Shown: positions 41,373-50,067 of the stretch, piece after piece
Numbering within the stretch: position 1 is the stretch's first letter
How the letters are laid out: every line of letters begins with the position of its first letter
Assembly: GCF_029946505.1 (NCBI RefSeq)
Contig: NZ_JARZHG010000023.1
Span: 117,758 to 181,757 of the forward strand
Reading direction: 5' to 3'
DNA length: 64,000 nt
Origin: Polyangium sp. y55x31
GTDB lineage: Bacteria; Myxococcota_A; Polyangia; Polyangiales; Polyangiaceae
Translations under genes and position numbers: made by a program
Notes under the pieces: generated by a model
Databases searched by the model: none
What the model was told of the DNA's origin: nothing
What the model saw: the letters and a program-made list of their open reading frames with translations, nothing else

Positions 41373-43682
41373 ATGGCGAGGCATGACGTTTCTGGGCTCC
41401 GCGACGTGGGGCTGCGGATTGGTTTGTCCGAGGACGCGGGCGGGGCGATGGCCGCCGCTCTGGAGGCGCTCGCCGCGCAGAGGGTCGCCGATCGCGATTT
41501 CTGCGTACGGATGCTGCCGCGCGTCTCGCGGACGTTCGCGCTCTCGATCCTGTCGTTGCCCGAGGGGCTCTCCGATTCCCTCTGCGCCGCGTATCTCCTG
41601 TGCAGGGTCGTCGACAGCATCGAGGACGCGAATCCGATCGCGCCCGAGACCCGCGTCTCGCTCTTCGACGCGTTCGACGCGCTCATGCGGGGCGAGGCTG
41701 GCTCCCTGACCGATTTCGAGGCCCGATTCGCGGACGAGGCCATCGGGATGGCCGAGGCCGATCGCGCGCTCTGCAAGGGCTCGGGCGCGGTGTTTCGCGT
41801 GTTCCGTGGGCTGCCCGCCGCCGATCAGGAGGCGATCCGGCCGTGGGTGCTCGAGATGAGCCGGGGGATGCGCGAGTACGCGGGACGCGCGGACGCCGAG
41901 GGCAAGACGCGGCTCCGCGACGTGGCCGATCTCGAGCGATATTGTTATTTCGTGGCCGGCACGGTGGGCGAGCTACTCACGTCGCTCTTCGAGCGCACGG
42001 TTCCCACGGCGAGCGAGGAGGTCCGCAAAGCGGCGCGGAGCCGCGCGACGCGGTTCGGGCTCGGCTTGCAGATGGTGAACGTGCTGAAAGACGTCGCCGA
42101 AGATTTCGATCGCGGCGCGTGTTTCCTGCCGGAAGACGTGCTCGCCCGGCACGGGGTTCGTCGGGACGCACTGCTCTCGCCCGAGGCGCGCGCCGGCGGC
42201 CTCGCGGCCGTGTCCGAGGTGTGCACGATCGCGCGCGGGCACCTCGACGCCGCCGTGGAGTACACGCTTTGCTGGCCCGGCCGCGAAGGCGCGGAGGTGC
42301 GCGCGTTCTGCGCGGTGCCGCTCGCGCTGGCGATCGCCACGCTACGCGAGGTGGAGCGCGGCGAGGACACGCTCGTCCGCGGGCGCGAGCCGAAGATCGA
42401 CAAACGCCTCGTGGCCGAGGTGCTCGCCGGCGCGCGGCGCGCAGCCGAGAGCGACGCGGCGCTCACCGCCTTGTTTGCCCGCGCAGCCGAGGCCAGGCCG
42501 AGCGCGCCCGCGGGCGGTACGGGTCGCGCGACGATGCCGCTGCTCCGCGCGCGCAGGCCGCCGGTGCCGCCGGAACGGCGCGCGTCGATGACGGTGATCC
42601 GCGGCGGCGCGGATGCGAAAAAATCCTCGGGCGAGGCCTCTCGGAATGACGCGCGGACCCGCGAGGGGCGCGTGCTCGTGACGGGCGGCGCGGGGCACCT
42701 CGGGCAAAACCTCGTGCGACGCCTGGTCTCCGAGGGCAAAGAGGTCCGCGTGCTCGTGCGAGGCGCGCGCGGCGCGGCGGCGCTCGCGGGTTTGCCCGTC
42801 GAGGTCGTGACGTGCGACGTGCGGGACGCGGACGCGCTCGGCGCGGCGACGCGCGGCACCACGGAGGTCTATCACGCGGCGGCCATGGTGGCCGAGGGCA
42901 ACGAGCAATCGTTTTTCGAGACGAACGTGCTCGGGACGCGCGCGCTTCTCGCCGCGTGTCGCGAGGCCGGCGTGCGCCGGGTCGTCGTGACGAGCTCGCT
43001 CGATGCGGTGCGGTACGACGCCGCGCACGGCGCGCCGATCGACGAGGCGACGCCGCTCGACCCGTTCTCCGCGCATTCGCCGCACGCGCGGACGAAGGCG
43101 CTCGCGGAGCACGAGTGCTTGAAGGCCGTGGCCGACGGGCTCGACGTGGTCGTGGTCGCGCCGACGACGCTGGTCGGGCCCTTCGACGAGCGGCCGAGCG
43201 CGATCGGGCGCGCGCTCGTGGATCACGCGAACGGCCGGCTCCGCGCCTTCGCGCGCGGCGCGCTCCTGCTCACGTCGACGCGCGACGCGGTGGAGGCCCA
43301 CGTCGCGGCGATGCGCAGCGGGCGAAAAGGACAGAAGTACGTGGTCGCGACCGAGCTCGTGTCGATCGACGATCTGCTCTCGTTCTTCGAGGAAGCGAGC
43401 GCGCGGCGCCGCCCGCCGTTCGCCGTGCCGGCGCTCCTCGCGCGGACGCCCCTCGCGCAGAAGCTCGCGGCGGCGCGGATGCTCGGAGGCGAGCGCCCGC
43501 CCGGCGCGCCGGCGCCCGCGTCCTCGCCGCGGCGCGCGGACACCTCGAAGGCGGAGCGCGAGCTCGGCTTCGTGCCCACGTGCGTACGAAGCGCGATTTA
43601 CGACGCCTACGCCGATTTCTTCCGTCGGGCGCTCGTGCCCGAGGGCCCCGCGTCGCGCGGGGCGCACGTCACGCGGCCGTGA
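41373..43682 (+). CDS. Squalene/phytoene synthase fused to an NAD-dependent epimerase-like SDR
   Basis: 769 residues, two full domains. Residues about 30-370: squalene/phytoene synthase with both Asp-rich Mg-binding motifs, DSIED and DVAED (in NVLKDVAEDFDRGACFLPEDVL). It should join two farnesyl diphosphates to squalene. Linker about 370-430, Pro/Arg-rich. Residues about 430-750: extended SDR with LVTGGAGHLGQNLV and SS near 537-538, resembling 3-beta-hydroxysteroid dehydrogenases/HpnA. The active-site Y-x-x-x-K reads H571-A-R-T-K575. No C-terminal membrane anchor. It is 135 bp upstream of the epoxidase-cyclase fusion, so a dedicated sterol operon is likely. Confidence 0.93.
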   Translation: MARHDVSGLRDVGLRIGLSEDAGGAMAAALEALAAQRVADRDFCVRMLPRVSRTFALSILSLPEGLSDSLCAAYLLCRVVDSIEDANPIAPETRVSLFDAFDALMRGEAGSLTDFEARFADEAIGMAEADRALCKGSGAVFRVFRGLPAADQEAIRPWVLEMSRGMREYAGRADAEGKTRLRDVADLERYCYFVAGTVGELLTSLFERTVPTASEEVRKAARSRATRFGLGLQMVNVLKDVAEDFDRGACFLPEDVLARHGVRRDALLSPEARAGGLAAVSEVCTIARGHLDAAVEYTLCWPGREGAEVRAFCAVPLALAIATLREVERGEDTLVRGREPKIDKRLVAEVLAGARRAAESDAALTALFARAAEARPSAPAGGTGRATMPLLRARRPPVPPERRASMTVIRGGADAKKSSGEASRNDARTREGRVLVTGGAGHLGQNLVRRLVSEGKEVRVLVRGARGAAALAGLPVEVVTCDVRDADALGAATRGTTEVYHAAAMVAEGNEQSFFETNVLGTRALLAACREAGVRRVVVTSSLDAVRYDAAHGAPIDEATPLDPFSAHSPHARTKALAEHECLKAVADGLDVVVVAPTTLVGPFDERPSAIGRALVDHANGRLRAFARGALLLTSTRDAVEAHVAAMRSGRKGQKYVVATELVSIDDLLSFFEEASARRRPPFAVPALLARTPLAQKLAAARMLGGERPPGAPAPASSPRRADTSKAERELGFVPTCVRSAIYDAYADFFRRALVPEGPASRGAHVTRP

Positions 43683-43817
43683 GCGCGTGAGACCAGGGGC
43701 ACGCTACGACGCACGGTTTGTCCGGGCGTCCGGTTTGCCCTCGCTTCGAGAGGGGGGACCGGTTCCGAGGAGCCGCCGGCGAATGCCGCGGCCGTGAATG
43801 ACGAACGAGGTCCGTGC

Positions 43818-46800
43818 ATGAATGGGAAGGCTGAGAGGATCGACTACGACATCGCCGTGATCGGCGCAGGTCCGGTCGGCTGCGTGTCGGCGCTCGCGTT
43901 TGCGGAGCGAGGCGCCCGGGTGCTCTTGCTCGAGTCGAATCCGCGCGCGGTCGAACGGCTCGCCGGCGAATGGCTGCACCCGCCCGCCGTGGAAATCCTC
44001 CGCGGGCTCGGCGTGGATCTGAAGGCCGGCACGACATATGAGTCGGGCCGCGGGTTCGTCCTGTACCCCGACGACGGCACGACCCCGATCGCGCTCCCCT
44101 ACCGCGCCGGAAACGTCGGCCACGCGATCGAGCACGTCCGGCTCGTCGAGCGGCTGCGGGAGCGCGTGATGGGCGAGGCGAGCATCGACTATCAGCCCGG
44201 TTCGCGCGCGACGAACATCGTCGATCAAACCCTCTCGTACCAGCAGAAGGGCGGCGGGACGCGGATGATCCGCGCCGGGCTCGTCGTGGGCGCGAGCGGT
44301 CGCAGCGGCGTGGCGCACGCGGCGCTCTCGATCGACCGGAGCGCGGCGACGTACTCGCGCATGGCGGGGCTCCTCCTCGAAGGCGTGCGCATGCCGCTCG
44401 AAGGGCACGGGCACGTGTTCCTCGGCGGCCCTGGGCCGGCGCTCGCGTATCGGATCAACGATCGGCACGTCCGGCTCTGCCTCGACGTGCCGCTCTCGAT
44501 GCGCGTGCAGCGCAGCAAGGCGGCGACGCTCTGGGAGGCGTTCTCGAACGTCCTGCCCGAGGCGCTACGCGGCGCGTTCCGCAAGGCGCTCGAGAGCGGC
44601 GAGATCGCGTGGGCGACGAACCAGATCCGCCCGCGCGTCGATTACGGCCGCGAAGGACTCGCGCTCGTCGGCGACGCGGTGGGCCACCACCATCCGCTCA
44701 CGGCGCTCGGCATGACGCTCGGCTTCCAGGACGCGATCGGGCTCGCCGCAGCAAAGAGCTTCCGCGCCTACAGCCGCGAGCGCGCGATCCAGAGCCGCGC
44801 GCCGGAGATGCTCGCCGTCGCGCTGTACGAGGTCTTCGCCGACACGTCGGACGAGACGGCGGCGATCCGCAGCGGGATCTACGATCTCTGGCGCGAGCAA
44901 CCCGCGGAGCGGATGCGCACGATGGGCTTTCTCTCGTGCGAGGACACGAACCCGCTGCATTTCGGCGGCTCGTTCCTGAAGGCGCTGCTCCGTGCATCGA
45001 GCGCGATCGTGCGCGACGGCGTGGTGCGTCGTGATCCGCGGCACGCGGCCGAGGTCGCGACCGAGCTCGGCATGCGCATCCGCTGGCTCATGCGGGCGAC
45101 GCTGCACCTCACGCCAGCCGAGCCAACGCGGGATTTTCCGCGGTCGGCCGAGGATCGATACGGCGCGGCGCTGAAGGCGGCCGCCGGGCGCGCCGAGGTG
45201 CTCGAGCACCCGGCGGCGGAACGCGCGACGCGCCTCGGCAAGGCGCGGCTCGAACCGCGGACGGCGCTCGCGCGAGGCGTGCGCGCGCTCGTGGCCGAGC
45301 AGGCCGAGGACGGGTCGTGGGAGGGCGAGGTCATCTGGAACCCGATGCTCGCGGCCCAGTACGTCATGGCGTGCCACGTGATGGGCTTGCCGATCGATCC
45401 GGTGCGTCGGGAGCGGCTCTTGCTCCAGTTCGCGCGGACGCGGCTGCCCGATGGAACGTGGGGCATGCACGAGCTCTCGCAGCCCTACCTGTTCGTCACG
45501 ACGCTCGTGTACGTGGCGGCGCGCCTGCTCGGCGTGCCGGCGGAGGATCCGCTCGTCGCGAAGGGGCTCGCGTTCATCCGGAGCGAGGGCGGCGCGGCGG
45601 CGATCCCGAGCTGGGGCAAGTTGTGGCTGTCGCTCTGTGGTCTTTATGGCTGGGAGGGCGTGCCTAAGGTGTTGCCCGAGGCGTGGCTCTTGCCGCGCTC
45701 GTGGGCGCTCCACCCGTCGAAATATTACTGCCACACGCGGTACATCTATCTCGCGATGTCGCTCCTCGTGGCCGCGCGGCCGACCGCGCCCGAGACGGCG
45801 ATCACGCGGGCGCTTCGCAACGAGCTTTATCCGGGCGGGTTTGCCGCGGTCGATTTCGCGGCGGCGCGGCGGCAGCGGCGCGCGGCGGAGCTCCAGACGC
45901 CGCCGGGCCTGGCGCTCGAATTCGCTTATCAGGCGTTCGAGGTCGTCGATCGGCTGCGGACGCCGAAATCACGGGCAGGCCTGCTCTCGTCGCTCCGCGA
46001 GGAGGTGCGTTACGACCTGCGCGCGAGTGGGCACACCGGTTTGTCGCCGGTGAGCGGGCTGCTCGGGATCCTGGCGCTCTGGCTGAACGATCCGAAAGAC
46101 CCGGACGCGATGCTCGCGCTGGAGCGGTTCGAGGGCTGGATCTGGGAAGACGACACGGACGGTCTGCGCGTCGCCGGAGCGCGCAGCGCCTCCTGGGATA
46201 CGGCCTTCGCAGCGCAGGCGCTCGTGGCCGCCGCGAAGCACGTGGACGTCTCCGAGGCGCTCGTGCGGGCGGATCGATTCTTGGAGGAGCAACAGATCCG
46301 CGAGGCGGTCGGGGACGCAGCGGCGCACGACCGGCTCGATCCGCGCGGCGGCTATTGCTTCGCCGGGGTCTGGCACGGCTGGCCGGTGAGTGATTGCACG
46401 GCCGAGGCGATGCTCGCGCGGCTCGAATCCCCCCACGCGCGTGCCTCGGCCGAGGACATGGCAGCAGCAGCACGTTTCGTGCTCCGGTGCCAGAATCCAG
46501 ATGGCTCGTTCGGGAGCTACGAGGCGCGCCGGACGATGGTGCCGCTCGAATGGCTGAACCCCGCAGAGATGTTCGGGGATTCGATGAGCGAAGCGGCATA
46601 CGTCGAATGCACGGCCTCGTGCATCGCAGCACTCGCGGCATTCCAGCAGCATCACCCGGAGATCCTGCGGAGCGAAGTCGACACCGCGATCCGGAAGGCC
46701 GCCGCGAGCCTGCGCGCACTCCAGCGCGCAGACGGCTCGTTCCCGGCAGCCTGGGGCGTGTGCTTCATCTACGGCACGATGTTCGGCGTGCGAGGCCTGC

Positions 46801-47228
46801 TCGCAGCAGGCGCGCCGCCGCACGACCACGCCATTCGCAAAGCATGCACGTGGATCAAAGCACGCCAGCGGCCAGACGGCGGCTGGGGCGAGCACCACGA
46901 GAGCGCAATCCGCGGGCAATACCGCGAGAACGATCGAAGCCAGGTGATCCAGACAGCCTGGGCAATCACAGCGCTGCTCGAAGCAAAGGATCCAGACTGG
47001 GACGCGATCGATCGAGGCGCGCGGTTCCTCGCCGCCACGCAACGCGACGACGGCACCTGGCCCGCAGAAGAACCGGCCGGCATCTTCTTCCGCACAGCGC
47101 TTCTGCATTACACGCTGTACCGGAGTTATTTCCCCGTCGCGTCACTCGGCCTCTACGAGACGCGCAGGGCCGAACGCGAAGCCTGGGGACGCGAGCGCAC
47201 AGCCACGTTCGAGCCGGCGTTCGGTTGA
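43818..47228 (+). CDS. Squalene monooxygenase fused to oxidosqualene cyclase
   Basis: 1136 residues. Residues 1 to about 440: FAD monooxygenase with GAGPVG (16-21) and GDAVGHHHPLTALGMTLGFQDA, the squalene epoxidase signature. Residues about 465-1130: oxidosqualene cyclase with catalytic D859 in VSDCTAEA (the DCTAE motif of cyclases acting on epoxide, not the DXDD of squalene-hopene cyclases), QW repeats (PDGSFGSYE, PDGGWGEHHE) and a YCHTRYIYLAMS block. Val before S-D-C-T-A-E resembles lanosterol rather than cycloartenol synthases (Ile). The expected product is lanosterol. ATG 43818 has GAGG seven bases upstream. A dispersed element copy follows. Confidence 0.95.
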   Translation: MNGKAERIDYDIAVIGAGPVGCVSALAFAERGARVLLLESNPRAVERLAGEWLHPPAVEILRGLGVDLKAGTTYESGRGFVLYPDDGTTPIALPYRAGNVGHAIEHVRLVERLRERVMGEASIDYQPGSRATNIVDQTLSYQQKGGGTRMIRAGLVVGASGRSGVAHAALSIDRSAATYSRMAGLLLEGVRMPLEGHGHVFLGGPGPALAYRINDRHVRLCLDVPLSMRVQRSKAATLWEAFSNVLPEALRGAFRKALESGEIAWATNQIRPRVDYGREGLALVGDAVGHHHPLTALGMTLGFQDAIGLAAAKSFRAYSRERAIQSRAPEMLAVALYEVFADTSDETAAIRSGIYDLWREQPAERMRTMGFLSCEDTNPLHFGGSFLKALLRASSAIVRDGVVRRDPRHAAEVATELGMRIRWLMRATLHLTPAEPTRDFPRSAEDRYGAALKAAAGRAEVLEHPAAERATRLGKARLEPRTALARGVRALVAEQAEDGSWEGEVIWNPMLAAQYVMACHVMGLPIDPVRRERLLLQFARTRLPDGTWGMHELSQPYLFVTTLVYVAARLLGVPAEDPLVAKGLAFIRSEGGAAAIPSWGKLWLSLCGLYGWEGVPKVLPEAWLLPRSWALHPSKYYCHTRYIYLAMSLLVAARPTAPETAITRALRNELYPGGFAAVDFAAARRQRRAAELQTPPGLALEFAYQAFEVVDRLRTPKSRAGLLSSLREEVRYDLRASGHTGLSPVSGLLGILALWLNDPKDPDAMLALERFEGWIWEDDTDGLRVAGARSASWDTAFAAQALVAAAKHVDVSEALVRADRFLEEQQIREAVGDAAAHDRLDPRGGYCFAGVWHGWPVSDCTAEAMLARLESPHARASAEDMAAAARFVLRCQNPDGSFGSYEARRTMVPLEWLNPAEMFGDSMSEAAYVECTASCIAALAAFQQHHPEILRSEVDTAIRKAAASLRALQRADGSFPAAWGVCFIYGTMFGVRGLLAAGAPPHDHAIRKACTWIKARQRPDGGWGEHHESAIRGQYRENDRSQVIQTAWAITALLEAKDPDWDAIDRGARFLAATQRDDGTWPAEEPAGIFFRTALLHYTLYRSYFPVASLGLYETRRAEREAWGRERTATFEPAFG

Positions 47229-47244
47229 AGCTGAAGCCGTCGCG

Positions 47245-47572
47245 CCGGGGCGCTGCCCCGGGCCCCGCGGGGGCTGTTCGCCCCTCGACCCGAACCAGGC
47301 ACGGCCTGGACCGGGGGCGGAGAAACTGCGCGATGCGCAGTTTCTCCGACGGGCCCGTGGCAAGACTACGAGGGTTCGTCTCACACGGCGACGGGGTGTC
47401 GCGCGTCGAACCGTCAGCGCTGCTGTCTTGGTTGGCAGGGTCGTCGCCGGTCTTGCCACCGGCTGTTCGATGAACTGCGCATCGCGCAGTTCATCGACCC
47501 CGAGTCCAGCGCTTGCGCTGGTCCGGGTCCAGGGGCGGACAGCCCCTGGTGGGGCCTGGGGCAACGCCCCAG
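47245..47572. repeat. Dispersed inverted-arm hairpin element, copy C
   Basis: 328 bp in the opposite orientation to copy A. It begins with CCGGGGC/GCCCCGG (47245-47261) and the 13-bp stem GGAGAAACTGCGC with complement (47319-47347). It ends with the stem CGATGAACTGCGC with complement (47468-47496), CCAGCGC/GCGCTGG, and CTGGGGC/GCCCCAG (47556-47572). It starts 16 bp after the cyclase stop and ends 4 bp before the terB stop codon, entirely between the two convergent genes. The centre has inverted GTGGCAAGAC/GTCTTGCCAC. Confidence 0.92.
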
Positions 47573-47576
47573 CGAG

Positions 47577-48110
47577 TCAGCCGTGGGCTTGGCCCATGAT
47601 CTTGTGCAGCTCGTCGATCGAGAAGCCGAAGGCGCGGGCGAGTGCTTGCAGCGCGAGACCTTCCTTCTGGCCGACGCCGCCGTCGAGCCATGCGACGGCT
47701 GAGGCGACGAGCAGGGTTGCGCGGCGGAGCTCCGGATCGGGTAGGATCTCGGCGATGGCGCGGGCGCGGGCGTCGATGCCTTCGGAGGCGCGGCCTTGGG
47801 CGTCGTTTGCCATGGCGGCGAGGTGGTCTGCGGCGAACTTGTTGTCCGTGAGGGCGCCGACGCGCTCGACGAGACGCTCGGATTCGCTGCTCGTGTAACG
47901 CCCGTCTGCGGATGCGACCAGATAGGCGGCCTCGACGAGCGCGCTGATCTGCGTGCCGACTTGTGCTTCCTCGGCGGCGTGCCTTGCCTCGGCTTCGGCC
48001 CTCGCGGCGGCTTCGCGCTCGAGCATTTCCTTGTACGCGTCGGCCTGCGAGAGGGCCTCCTGCACTGCTGCGACGTTCCCCAGGCTGCCCAGCCGCTCCA
48101 CTTTCGCCAT
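47577..48110 (-). CDS. TerB-like tellurite-resistance domain protein
   Basis: 177 residues. An N-terminal Ala/Glu-rich coiled coil (about 15-50) precedes a helical TerB-type domain (52-177): AAYLVASADGRYTSSESERLVERVG and VASAVAWLDGGVGQKEGLALQALARAFG, with acidic metal-binding positions. TerB proteins associate with the membrane and metal-stress responses. GGAGG seven bases upstream of the ATG. Nothing of a wider ter operon is nearby. Confidence 0.85.
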   Translation of the reverse strand: MAKVERLGSLGNVAAVQEALSQADAYKEMLEREAAARAEAEARHAAEEAQVGTQISALVEAAYLVASADGRYTSSESERLVERVGALTDNKFAADHLAAMANDAQGRASEGIDARARAIAEILPDPELRRATLLVASAVAWLDGGVGQKEGLALQALARAFGFSIDELHKIMGQAHG

Positions 48111-48207
48111 GATGACCTCCCTTTCTTTCGGGCAGGGACCTTCGCATGTGAGCGGCGGCATTGTCCACGCTCTTCCGGCGCGGGGGGGATACGATACCGA
48201 TCGACCC

Positions 48208-50016
48208 ATGCCCAAGGCGCTCCGACCGCAGGCCCCCGCTTGGCTCGCTCTGCTCCTGCCCTTCGCCGCCTGTGATCTGGGTGCGGCGACGCCGGAGCCT
48301 GTTGCTCGCTCCTCTGCGGCGCTCGTTGCGACCGAGGTGATCGAGATCGTGGCGCCGGACGGTGATCCGAGCGACTTCTTCGGCTTCTCCGTGGCGCTTT
48401 CGGGGGACACGGCGATCGTCGGTGTGCCCGACGAGGATACGAACGGCACGGATGCGGGCGCGGCGTATGTGTTCGTTCGGACGAACGGCGTGTGGACGTT
48501 CGAGCAGAAGCTCTTGGCGAGTGATGGCGGGCCGGGGGAATGGTTCGGACATGCGGTTGGCGTCGATGGGGACGTGGCCGTCGTGGGATCGCCGAGGGGC
48601 GACGGTGCGACGCCGGCGTCTGGGGTCGTGTACGTGTTCGCCCGGACAAACGGCGTGTGGACGCAGCGGCAAAAGGTGTTCGGGAGCGACGGGAAAGTGG
48701 GGGATACGATGGGGCAGGCGGTCGCGGTCGCGGGCGGGACGCTCGTCGTGGGGGCGCCGGCCGAGGACACGAAAGGCGCGGACGCGGGGGCGGTGTACGT
48801 ATTCGGCGAGAATGGGGGCGTGTTCACGCAGCAAAAGAAGATCCTCGGGGCGGATGGACAGGCGGGGGATCGGCTCGGGGCTTCGGTTGGGTTGTCGGGG
48901 CAGACGGTGATCGCCGGCGCGCCGGGGGAGGACGACGCGGGGGTGGACGCGGGCGCGGCGTATGTGTTCGTCGGCGCGGGGCAGGTGTGGAGTCAGCAAA
49001 AGAAGCTCGTCGCGGCGGATGGGCAGGCGGGGGACGCGTTTGGCTCGGCGGTGGCGATCGAGGGGGATGTGGTCGTCGTGGGCGCGCCGCTCGCGAATGC
49101 GGCCGGGGGCGACGCGGGGGCGGGTTATGCATTCGCGCGCGCTGGGCTCGTGTGGGCGGACGCGGGAAAGCTCGTGCCGGCGGGGCTCGGGCCGGACGAT
49201 CGGCTGGGGACGAGCGTGGCGATCACGAAGGGCCGGGTGATCCTGAGCGCGCTGCTCGACGATACGAAAGGCTCGAATGCGGGCGCGGCCTACGTGTTCA
49301 CGGAGAGCGGGGCCGGATGGGTCGAGAATCTCTTGCTCGTGGCGAGCGATGGGACGGCGGGGGACGCGTTCGGGTTTTCGGTGGCGATGGAGGGGGAGAC
49401 GGCGATCGTGGGCGCATACCTGGAGGACGACGCCGGGACGAACGCGGGTTCGGCGTACGTGTTCGTCCTGAAAAGCGAGAATGGGGAGGCGTGCACGACG
49501 GGCGCATCGTGCGCGAGTGGGTTCTGCGTGGACGGCGTATGTTGCGACAACGCGTGTGATCTCGGCGTGTGTGACGCATGCTCGATGGCCGCGGGTGCGA
49601 GCGCGGACGGGGCGTGCACGCTGCTCACGGGGACGGCCTGCGAAGACGGGGACGCGTGTACGATCGGTGATACCTGCGCGGAAGGCGTATGCACGAGCGG
49701 CGCGCCCAAGGATTGCGGCGGCGCCGCGTGCATGGACGGTCAATGCATGACGGAAGCGGACGCGGGACCGGATGCGGAGGCCGACGCGGACGCAGGCGCA
49801 GACGCGGATGCGGGTGCGGATGCAGCGGCGGACGCGGACGCAGACGCGGAGCCCCCCGCGGACGAAGCCGTTCGCCTCTCCGGCGGGGCTTGTCAATTTC
49901 GCCGCAGCGCCGGCGACCACGCCGGCTGGTTTTTCCTGACGCTCCTCGCGGCCGGGCTGCGGCGGTTCGCTAGGTCCGGTCGAGGCTCGCCGCGAGGGAT
50001 TCGAGCCGTTCCTTGA
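48208..50016 (+). CDS. FG-GAP beta-propeller surface protein with MYXO-CTERM-like tail
   Basis: 602 residues. An N-terminal signal ends near FAAC (possible lipobox). Seven tandem FG-GAP-like repeats (about 45-420) have the pattern A/S-D-G-x-x-G-D-x-F-G-x-x-V/A, VVGAP and DAGAAYVF. A cysteine-rich region (about 425-510, GVCCDNACDLGVCDACS style) follows, then an Asp/Ala-rich stretch (515-555) and finally a hydrophobic segment plus Arg cluster (HAGWFFLTLLAAGLRRFARS). This tail is the myxobacterial MYXO-CTERM style of sorting signal. It is probably a cell-surface protein. Confidence 0.85.
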   Translation: MPKALRPQAPAWLALLLPFAACDLGAATPEPVARSSAALVATEVIEIVAPDGDPSDFFGFSVALSGDTAIVGVPDEDTNGTDAGAAYVFVRTNGVWTFEQKLLASDGGPGEWFGHAVGVDGDVAVVGSPRGDGATPASGVVYVFARTNGVWTQRQKVFGSDGKVGDTMGQAVAVAGGTLVVGAPAEDTKGADAGAVYVFGENGGVFTQQKKILGADGQAGDRLGASVGLSGQTVIAGAPGEDDAGVDAGAAYVFVGAGQVWSQQKKLVAADGQAGDAFGSAVAIEGDVVVVGAPLANAAGGDAGAGYAFARAGLVWADAGKLVPAGLGPDDRLGTSVAITKGRVILSALLDDTKGSNAGAAYVFTESGAGWVENLLLVASDGTAGDAFGFSVAMEGETAIVGAYLEDDAGTNAGSAYVFVLKSENGEACTTGASCASGFCVDGVCCDNACDLGVCDACSMAAGASADGACTLLTGTACEDGDACTIGDTCAEGVCTSGAPKDCGGAACMDGQCMTEADAGPDAEADADAGADADAGADAAADADADAEPPADEAVRLSGGACQFRRSAGDHAGWFFLTLLAAGLRRFARSGRGSPRGIRAVP

Positions 50017-50067
50017 TCTCGTCCCGCGCGCGGCGGAATGGCGCGAGCATCCGCTCGCGACCGAACC

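Noticed and set aside
43818..47228. Squalene-hopene cyclase for the cyclase half
   Set aside because: The catalytic motif is D-C-T-A-E, not D-x-D-D, and an epoxidase is fused to it, so oxidosqualene is the substrate.
47142..47564. Short frames inside the dispersed elements (e.g. reading APPGAVRPWTRTSASAGLG)
   Set aside because: They recur only because the DNA recurs, occur in several frames and both strands, and lack ribosome sites. The conserved property is the hairpin pairing.
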